A DNA stretch of 7,437 bases, from contig JAEYVN010000196.1 of the NCBI GenBank assembly GCA_023431725.1, forward strand, positions 1-7,437, given 5' to 3'. A program made the translations under genes and the position numbers. Below, piece by piece: positions 1-5,237 of the stretch. This DNA is from Pseudomonadota bacterium (GTDB lineage: Bacteria; Pseudomonadota; Alphaproteobacteria; Rhizobiales; Xanthobacteraceae). How positions within the stretch are numbered: position 1 is the first letter of the stretch; every line of letters begins with the position of its first letter. Under the pieces are notes generated by a model. It saw only the letters and a program-made list of their open reading frames with translations, made no database searches and was not told the DNA's origin.

Positions 1-1006
1 CAGGAATGAGCTTGTAAGGCAGGAGCGCCGAATTGTCTTCGTTCATGAAGTCGAGATTGCCGGACCAGCCGGTCGCAATCACCGGCTTGCCGAGGCGCAT
101 GGCCTCGGCGCAAATCAGGCCGAAGCCTTCCGAACGGTGCGTTGAAATGACGATGTCGGACAGTGCCATCAGGCCGGTCATGTCTTTCGAGGACAACGTG
201 TGCTCGATGATGCGTATGTTGGATGCACCGGCAATGGCCGCATTCAATTCCTGCCGGGCCCACGGCACGTTGCCTGGATCGCTTAACTTGATGACCAGGA
301 TGCGATCACTGCGTTCGCCGAAGGCGCGCCGGAAGGCGTTGATCGCCGCGACCGGATTCTTGCGGGTGAAGTTCGATCCGATGTGAAACGAGTTGAGGAC
401 GATGAGCGCGCCATCGGGCAGGCCGAAATCCTGCCGGTGCACGGTCGGCGCTTCGATCTCCGGTAGCGGATGTGGCACGACATGCACGGGCAGTTCGGTT
501 GCGTCGGCAACTGCGGCTTGCGTAAATCGGCTGGGCACCCAGATCTCATGCACGAATGACAGCGAAGGCCGCCATGCGTCCGAGAGGCGCGGTAGTTCCC
601 ACGCCCAATATCCGATGATGCGCCGTCCGGCGATCTGACGTCGTCCGAGCATGCACATGGCATAAGGCAGGTATGGCCCGTTGATATGCATGACGAGGCT
701 GCCGCCCGTTCCCGGCTCAAGCGGCCGTGTTGTGATAGCGCCGGGCAGATCGTTCTGGGCAAAGGCTGCGCTCAGATCATAGGCCGTTGGATGCAGACCC
801 GATGCTTCGAGCGCACGATAGCCGAGCCTTGCGCCTTCTCCGAGGCCGCTGGCCGAACTGAACCATCCGGCGATGCCGATCGGCATGCCGCCTTGGGGAT
901 TGCGTGAGGGACGCGGCGCGACGACCGGCGTGACTTCATCGAAAAATCGCTGACGCCAGGAATGCGGGATCGCGCGCCAAGCGCGATGAGCGAGGGATCT
1001 GGTCAT
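1..1006 (-). CDS. Family-4 glycosyltransferase, C-terminus cut off by the left edge of the window
   Basis: An open frame runs from ATG at 1006 to the left edge, giving 335 visible residues and no stop, so only the C-terminus is missing. It should transfer a sugar from a nucleotide-sugar donor to a growing lipid-linked EPS repeat unit on the cytoplasmic face. The N-terminal half has SGLGEGARLG (about 53-62), GYWAWELP (132-139) and HEIWVPSRF (153-161), all typical of a GT-B family found in EPS clusters. The donor-binding half has RKNP (215-218) and the EX7E motif of GT4 enzymes (E293 to E301, EGFGLICAE), followed by LGKPVIATGWSGN (305-317). The start is chosen because ATG overlaps the stop of the upstream membrane protein gene (ATGA), which suggests translational coupling; no strong Shine-Dalgarno is seen. 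A later ATG (residue 41) is possible but would remove part of the domain. The sugar and linkage cannot be told from sequence. Confidence 0.88.
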   Translation of the reverse strand, partial: MTRSLAHRAWRAIPHSWRQRFFDEVTPVVAPRPSRNPQGGMPIGIAGWFSSASGLGEGARLGYRALEASGLHPTAYDLSAAFAQNDLPGAITTRPLEPGTGGSLVMHINGPYLPYAMCMLGRRQIAGRRIIGYWAWELPRLSDAWRPSLSFVHEIWVPSRFTQAAVADATELPVHVVPHPLPEIEAPTVHRQDFGLPDGALIVLNSFHIGSNFTRKNPVAAINAFRRAFGERSDRILVIKLSDPGNVPWARQELNAAIAGASNIRIIEHTLSSKDMTGLMALSDIVISTHRSEGFGLICAEAMRLGKPVIATGWSGNLDFMNEDNSALLPYKLIP

Positions 1007-2292
1007 GCCGTTTGCCGCTTGAAATCTCGCGACGCTGCGACCAACCCCCAGATTACGCCGAGCAGCAGGAAGAAATGTCGCCAGTGGTCCGTATCGATGA
1101 TGATGCCTTCGCCGACGACGCCGACGAAAGTTGCATAAACCGCGATCAGGTAAGGCTGCCACGGCGTCCGCTTCAATGCGGCGCCGAGACCGACTGCGAG
1201 TGTCAAAACAATAAGCGCGATATAGGCGAGTCCGCCGATCCAGCCATAGACGAGAAACGCCTGCAGATAGACGTTATGCTGCTGGTAGTGGTAAGCCTCG
1301 CCGAATGCGAATGGCCCCATGCCGTAGGGGTAGTTCAGAATCTCCGTGAGGGCCAGATCCTGCAGCGTGAAGCGTCCGCCGCTGCCGACATCGTAAGCCT
1401 GGTCGACTTGCGCGCGCTGCTTGAACATATCGGCGATCGAGTCCACCGACAACGCCGCAGCCATCGCCATTGCCAGTAGACCAATGCAAACGGCGCTGAG
1501 CAAGATGAGCCGGACGCGGATTCGATGGTTCTCCGCCGTCACGATCATCAATCCCAGCATGATGACGCCCGAAAGAAGGAAGTGAACCCAGGCACCACGT
1601 GAGAAGCTCAGGAAGAAGCCGAACATGATGACGAGGAGTGTCGCGGTCGGGATAAGGCGCACGCCACGCGACAGCAGCGATTGCAGCAGGAACAGGATCG
1701 GCAGGATCAGGAAAGGACCGTACACGTTCGGATCCTTGAACGGTCCACGCGCCCGGCCGCCTGGGGCAAACATTTCACCAAGTCCGGCGGTCACGTTGAA
1801 ATATCCGATGATTCCGGCCGTCGCGGTCAGCAACGCGGCAATGATGTAGGCGGTGCGCAGAATGCGCAGACGTCGTACGCTGTCGCTGGAAAACAAACTC
1901 GCGAAGATGATCGCCGACGCCGCCATGAAGAGGGTGATGATGACAAACCTGTCCGTCAGGTCTCTGTCGGATACCCGGAAATAGGCGATCGCTCCGCCGA
2001 TATTCCATAGCAGCAGCAGCCAGATCATCGGCAGCAATTCACGCCGGATCGTGACGCCTGCGATCACGCAGCTGAAGGCGAGCGGAAGAATGACAAACTC
2101 ATACGGCGACGGCTCGATGAAGACAAAGCCGCTGATGAGAATGATGAGAAACAGGAAGAATTCGAGGATCTGCGTCGCACCGCGCGACGCCGGTCGCGCC
2201 GGCGCGCGGTCGATGACCGATCGCACCGGGCTATTCGCGGACAGGTGTGGCTCCCCGACCGCGATCCGGCGTGCCTGGTCGAGTGTGATCAA
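1003..2292 (-). CDS. Wzy-like polysaccharide polymerase / O-antigen ligase family membrane protein
   Basis: This is a 429-residue polytopic inner-membrane protein with about ten or more hydrophobic segments, starting near residue 42 after a roughly 40-residue polar leader. Family marks are GPFKDPNVYGPF (183-194), SFSRGAW (229-235), a periplasmic-type loop around 285-335, HNVYLQAFLVYGWIG (339-353) and a late DTDHWRHFFLLLG (400-412). This pattern fits the Wzy_C/O-antigen ligase superfamily (PF04932-like). In an EPS locus beside an initiating transferase, a polymerase joining flipped repeat units in the periplasm is more likely than a lipopolysaccharide ligase, but the two share a fold and cannot be separated here. 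The start is TTG at 2292, whose TTGA overlaps the stop of the upstream transferase gene; no earlier in-frame ATG exists, and a GTG at residue 23 is the nearest alternative. Its own stop overlaps the next glycosyltransferase's ATG, so the three genes are very likely cotranscribed. Confidence 0.87.
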   Translation of the reverse strand: MITLDQARRIAVGEPHLSANSPVRSVIDRAPARPASRGATQILEFFLFLIILISGFVFIEPSPYEFVILPLAFSCVIAGVTIRRELLPMIWLLLLWNIGGAIAYFRVSDRDLTDRFVIITLFMAASAIIFASLFSSDSVRRLRILRTAYIIAALLTATAGIIGYFNVTAGLGEMFAPGGRARGPFKDPNVYGPFLILPILFLLQSLLSRGVRLIPTATLLVIMFGFFLSFSRGAWVHFLLSGVIMLGLMIVTAENHRIRVRLILLSAVCIGLLAMAMAAALSVDSIADMFKQRAQVDQAYDVGSGGRFTLQDLALTEILNYPYGMGPFAFGEAYHYQQHNVYLQAFLVYGWIGGLAYIALIVLTLAVGLGAALKRTPWQPYLIAVYATFVGVVGEGIIIDTDHWRHFFLLLGVIWGLVAASRDFKRQTA

Positions 2293-3836
2293 TACGCGTT
2301 CTCACTCTTCAGAAGCGCGAATGGAGTCATTGCGACGATGTAGAGATCAAACAGAACCGACCAGTTCTCGATATAATAGAGGTCATATTCGACGCGCTTC
2401 TGGATTTTTTCCTGCGTGTCGGTCTCGCCGCGCCAGCCATTGATCTGCGCCCAGCCGGTGACGCCAGGTTTCACGCGATGCCGAGCGAAATAGCCGTCCA
2501 CGGCTTCGTCATACAGTCGCGCCGCGGCCTTGGCGTTCACGGCGTGGGGTCGGGGACCGACCAGCGAAAGATTGCCTTTGAACACCACATTGAAGAGCTG
2601 CGGCAATTCGTCGATCGAAGCCTTGCGAATGAAACGGCCGATGCGGGTGACGCGCGAGTCACCCTTGGTCACCAGCTTGGACGCGGTCGCATCGCACTGG
2701 TCGACATACATGGACCGGAACTTATAGACCTCGATCAGATCGTTGTTGAAGCCGTAGCGCTTCTGCTTGAACAGGACGGGCCCGCGACTATCCAGTTTGA
2801 TTGCAATCGCAACGATGGCCATCAGCGGCAATGCCGCGATCAGCAACAGGCTGCCGACGATCTTGTCAAACAGCCATTTCATCACGACGTCCCAATCGGC
2901 GATCGGGCGATCGAACACATCTAGGACCGGAACTTCGCCGATATAGGAATAGGAGCGGGGACGGAACCGCAACCGGTTGGAGTGAGCCGACAGGCGGATA
3001 TCGACCGGCAGAACCCAGAGCTTCTTCAGCATCTGCAGCAATCTGCTTTCGGCGCTGATCGGCAGTGAGAAAATAACAAGATCGACCCGTGTAAGGCGGG
3101 CAAACGCGACGAAGTCATCGACCGTCCCGAGTTTCGGCAGGCCGCCGCACGCCGTTGGCGAGCGGTCATCGTTGCGATCGTCGAACACACCGATGATGCG
3201 GACATCGCTGTCGATCTGATCCTTCAGCGCGTTGATGAGGCTTTCGCCGGCATCGCCACCGCCGACGATCACGGCGCGCCGCGTCAGGCGTCCCTCGCGC
3301 ATCCAGCGGCGGACCAGCATGTAAATCACACAGCGCGATGCGCCGAGGACGATGACGCCGATCCCCCAGAAAGCCAAAAGCCAGACGCGTGAGAACATCT
3401 GGTCGAATTTGAAGAAGAAGGACAGCGTCGTTGCAAACAGGAAGACAACGGACCAGGCAGCCATCATCCGCGCCATTTGCTGCCATGGCTGGCGGAAGGC
3501 ATGGATCTGGTACATGTCGACCGCCTGGAAGGCGACAATCGAAAGTCCGGAGATGACGGAAATCGCGGCGAGATACGACCAGCGGAAGCCTTCCGCCGGT
3601 ATGACATAGACCGAATAGATCAGCGCACCGACAAGGGCGATCAGCGTGCTTTCGATGACACGCACAATGCCTGCGACGACGATCGGTGACAAAGCGGGTG
3701 GTGTATCGACCGCTGCCGCTGCCAGTGCTTCAGGGGATAATTGCCTTGGTTCACGCCGCCGCGCTTCCTGGCTGCTCTTGGCAGAGGTCGCAGCAACGGA
3801 CGTGCTCAGCATTTTGCGAGCGTCCAACTCATACAT
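2289..3836 (-). CDS. Undecaprenyl-phosphate glucose/hexose-1-phosphate transferase, WcaJ type
   Basis: This 515-residue enzyme is the expected priming step of the pathway: it moves a hexose-1-phosphate (usually glucose) from UDP-sugar to undecaprenyl phosphate at the inner membrane. Four N-terminal membrane segments lie at about 53-78, 86-107, 124-143 and 149-173. A Rossmann-like domain follows, with VIVGGGDAGES (189-199). The catalytic bacterial sugar transferase domain (PF02397-like) begins with a membrane re-entrant helix (about 318-347, with P337), then LFKQKRYG (355-362), YKFRSM (371-376), ASIDELPQLFN (406-416) with the Asp-Glu pair D409/E410 equivalent to the PglC dyad, LSLVGPRP (423-430), and KPGVTGWAQINGWRG (456-470). 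All expected motifs are intact and length is normal for WcaJ/polyisoprenyl-phosphate hexose transferases. ATG at 3836 is preceded by GAGGGA eight bases upstream. Glucose versus galactose cannot be proved from sequence. Confidence 0.94.
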   Translation of the reverse strand: MYELDARKMLSTSVAATSAKSSQEARRREPRQLSPEALAAAAVDTPPALSPIVVAGIVRVIESTLIALVGALIYSVYVIPAEGFRWSYLAAISVISGLSIVAFQAVDMYQIHAFRQPWQQMARMMAAWSVVFLFATTLSFFFKFDQMFSRVWLLAFWGIGVIVLGASRCVIYMLVRRWMREGRLTRRAVIVGGGDAGESLINALKDQIDSDVRIIGVFDDRNDDRSPTACGGLPKLGTVDDFVAFARLTRVDLVIFSLPISAESRLLQMLKKLWVLPVDIRLSAHSNRLRFRPRSYSYIGEVPVLDVFDRPIADWDVVMKWLFDKIVGSLLLIAALPLMAIVAIAIKLDSRGPVLFKQKRYGFNNDLIEVYKFRSMYVDQCDATASKLVTKGDSRVTRIGRFIRKASIDELPQLFNVVFKGNLSLVGPRPHAVNAKAAARLYDEAVDGYFARHRVKPGVTGWAQINGWRGETDTQEKIQKRVEYDLYYIENWSVLFDLYIVAMTPFALLKSENAY

Positions 3837-3844
3837 ATACGCCG

Positions 3845-3850
3845 TCCCTC
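3845..3850 (-). promoter_or_regulatory. Ribosome binding site of the WcaJ-type transferase
   Basis: On the minus strand GAGGGA lies eight bases before ATG at 3836. It supports that start over the in-frame ATG at residue 9. It sits directly against the right arm of a dyad (3851-3880), so the site could be exposed or hidden depending on folding. Confidence 0.6.
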
Positions 3851-3880
3851 GGGTTGTCGTGCCGGCTTGGCCCGCAACCC
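3851..3880. promoter_or_regulatory. Dyad next to the transferase ribosome binding site (leader hairpin or terminator)
   Basis: GGGTTG at 3851-3856 and CAACCC at 3875-3880 are perfect 6-base inverted arms around an 18-base GC-rich centre with a weak inner GCC/GGC pairing. Read leftwards it is a hairpin in the leader of the WcaJ-type gene, touching the GAGGGA ribosome binding site. Read rightwards a seventh G-U pair is possible and the stem is followed by TTATTTT, which resembles an intrinsic terminator that would stop antisense transcription. The sequence alone does not decide between these. Confidence 0.35.
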
Positions 3881-3917
3881 TTATTTTGATGGCGTGATCT
3901 TATCGGAAAAGATTCAA

Positions 3918-3945
3918 CAAAAGCTTATCTCTATTTTAGCTTTTG
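3918..3945. repeat. AT-rich inverted repeat over the glycosyltransferase stop codon
   Basis: CAAAAGCT (3918-3925) and AGCTTTTG (3938-3945) are perfect 8-base inverted arms with a 12-base spacer. The right arm overlaps the TAA stop (3938-3936) of the leftward glycosyltransferase. The stem is AT-rich and the sequence just downstream on the minus strand is only loosely T-rich (TTGAATCTTTT), so it is a weak terminator candidate at best; it may instead give partial read-through or protect the 3' end of a message. Confidence 0.35.
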
Positions 3946-5072
3946 CGCGATGCGAGAGCCGCCCGATACGCATCGATTCCGCCATCCACCATGTCACTAA
4001 GCGAAAACGTGGTTCGTATGCGATCCTGTAACAAGCGGGCGGTCGCCTTTGTCGTTTCTGGATGGTTAACGGCTTGAGCTATTGCGCCTTCAAGGGCCTC
4101 GCGATTGTCAGCGGGGATGAGCTTGTTCGCGAATGGCCCGAACATGTCCGGAACTCCACCCACCCGCGTGACGATGAGCGGTTTGCCTGCGGCGGCAGCC
4201 TCCAGAACGATGTACGGAAACGACTCCATCCGCGACGGAACCACCATAATGCGTCCGAGCGCAAAAGCCTCGCGGGCAGGCATTGGCATGAGGAATCGGA
4301 CAGCATCCTTGAGGCCCAGGGATTGCGCCTGCTGCTGCAGCTCGATCCGCGCTTTGCCGTCACCGACAATGGTGGCCGAGAGTGCCAGACCCTTGGCGCG
4401 CAGATTTGCAAGGGAGGCCAGGAGCAGATCGACTCCCTTCAGATGTCTGAGTTCGCCAACGAACAGGATGTCGGTGGCGTCGGACCGGAGCGGGACGTCA
4501 GCAAATTCTGCATCCGCGACCCCGTTCGACACAATCCTGGCCAGTGATTGCGGATCGCCAACTTTCTGCCTGTAGAGACGCTCGATGAACGCGCTTTCGA
4601 ACACAAAGAGATCGGTCCTGCTCCGGAGTATTTTCTCCAGTGTCAGATAGAACCGGCCGAGTATCGCTTCCGGCTTGAAGAGCAGGCTGCCGCCGTGCGG
4701 CGTATAAGCGCGAACAGGCCCCTTCGCATTGACCGCGAGACGCGCAAAAGCGCCACCTTTGGCGCCGTGTCCGTGAACGATATCCGGACTGGCCTCCGCG
4801 ACGCGCCTGGCAATCGCCCGCGTCGCCAAATAGTCGCTGGCGCCGATCTGACGCCCCATCGGCAGGCGTAGCATTCCAAGTGAAAGTTCGGGGGCAATGT
4901 CATCGAGCACCTGAGATGCGCGTTCGCCGCCCGTCAGAGCGTCGCAGACAAGGCCGACCTGATGCCCGCGCGCCACCTGTCCGCGAACAACATCGGTCAC
5001 GTGGCGAAACAATCCGCCGACGGGCGAACGAAAGACATGGAGAATTCGTAGGGGCTTTTCTGGCCGGCTCAT
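3936..5072 (-). CDS. Family-4 glycosyltransferase
   Basis: This is a complete 378-residue GT-B enzyme of the GT4 group, the usual length for the family, expected to add one sugar to the lipid-linked repeat unit in the cytoplasm. The acceptor-side domain shows RILHVFRSPVGGLFRHV (9-25), with the glycine-rich loop typical of the first beta-strand, DIVHGHGAKGG (97-107) and YTPHGG (123-128). The donor side shows SNGV (182-185), FVGELRHLKGVDLL (204-217), VGDG (236-239) and the EX7E pair E283/E291 (ESFPYIVLE), then AGKPLIVTRVGGVPD (295-309). No signal peptide or membrane span is seen. ATG at 5072 is chosen because the conserved first strand begins at residue 9; the ribosome binding site is poor. It is the first gene of the leftward set and is divergent from the co-polymerase gene. 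Donor sugar and linkage are unknown. Confidence 0.92.
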   Translation of the reverse strand: MSRPEKPLRILHVFRSPVGGLFRHVTDVVRGQVARGHQVGLVCDALTGGERASQVLDDIAPELSLGMLRLPMGRQIGASDYLATRAIARRVAEASPDIVHGHGAKGGAFARLAVNAKGPVRAYTPHGGSLLFKPEAILGRFYLTLEKILRSRTDLFVFESAFIERLYRQKVGDPQSLARIVSNGVADAEFADVPLRSDATDILFVGELRHLKGVDLLLASLANLRAKGLALSATIVGDGKARIELQQQAQSLGLKDAVRFLMPMPAREAFALGRIMVVPSRMESFPYIVLEAAAAGKPLIVTRVGGVPDMFGPFANKLIPADNREALEGAIAQAVNHPETTKATARLLQDRIRTTFSLSDMVDGGIDAYRAALASRKS

Positions 5073-5102
5073 ATCGAGAATATGCCTGAATTCGGTTAAT
5101 CC

Positions 5103-5112
5103 GCGTTAACGC
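5103..5112. promoter_or_regulatory. Palindrome GCGTTAACGC, candidate operator
   Basis: A perfect 10-base palindrome about 30 bases upstream of the leftward glycosyltransferase start. Its CGTTAACG core recurs at 5176-5183. A TTAA also lies just to its left (5096-5099), giving TTAA-N6-TTAA. No regulator can be named with confidence. Confidence 0.35.
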
Positions 5113-5151
5113 CGGCTATGGTTTAAAAAGAATTTAGCAACAATACTTTGG

Positions 5152-5173
5152 GCCATTCGCCGCAGGCGATGGC
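5152..5173 (+). other. Imperfect GC-rich hairpin in the presumed co-polymerase leader
   Basis: GCCAT-T-CGCC, loop GCA, GGCGATGGC: nine paired bases with one bulged T. It lies about 65 bases before the rightward start and could be part of the 5' untranslated RNA or a protein binding site. No T-run follows, so it is not a plain intrinsic terminator. Confidence 0.3.
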
Positions 5174-5175
5174 AT

Positions 5176-5183
5176 CGTTAACG
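5176..5183. promoter_or_regulatory. Palindrome CGTTAACG, second candidate operator
   Basis: An 8-base palindrome identical to the core of the one at 5104-5111; centres are 72 bases apart, close to seven helical turns. It lies 54 bases before the co-polymerase start. Pairing of identical dyads in a short divergent region suggests binding of one regulator at two sites, but this is inference. Confidence 0.33.
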
Positions 5184-5227
5184 CGACAGCAACCATGATT
5201 GGACGAAATGGCAGCGTGAGTTGTTGT

Positions 5228-5231
5228 GGAG
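5228..5231 (+). promoter_or_regulatory. Ribosome binding site of the co-polymerase gene
   Basis: GGAG lies six bases before ATG at 5238. It decides the start in favour of that ATG over in-frame GTG codons at 5226 (overlapping the site, with only a weak GAG upstream) and 5235 (too close). Confidence 0.6.
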
Positions 5232-5237
5232 TCGGTG

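Larger units (their letters stand above)
5073..5237. promoter_or_regulatory. Divergent control region between the leftward EPS genes and the co-polymerase gene
   Basis: These 165 bases lie between two divergent starts, so they must carry at least two promoters unless one gene is served from elsewhere. An AT-rich block at about 5114-5150 is the likely promoter core. On the minus strand TTGTTG followed 17 bases later by CATAGC is a weak -35/-10 candidate; I see no convincing sigma-70 pair on the plus strand. The region also holds two CGTTAACG palindromes and an imperfect GC-rich hairpin, listed separately. Confidence 0.6.

Noticed and set aside
283..762. Open frame of 159 codons on the minus strand at the left end
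   Set aside because: It is on the same strand but in a different frame from the edge glycosyltransferase, whose 335-codon open frame carries clear GT4 motifs.
1012..1479. Open frame of 155 codons on the plus strand opposite the Wzy-like gene
   Set aside because: It overlaps conserved membrane segments on the other strand; the translation is polar and featureless.
4062..4070. ATGGTTAAC, which contains a CtrA-like half-site on the minus strand (TTAACCAT)
   Set aside because: It is inside the coding region near the 3' end of a glycosyltransferase, with no nearby start to regulate; likely chance.
4062..4547. Open frame of 161 codons on the plus strand across the complete glycosyltransferase
   Set aside because: It is antisense to conserved GT4 motifs, including EX7E, and has no ribosome binding site or family resemblance.
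5096..5109. CtrA binding site (TTAA-N7-TTAA)
   Set aside because: The gap is six bases, not the classical seven, so I list the palindromes as unassigned operators and do not name the regulator.
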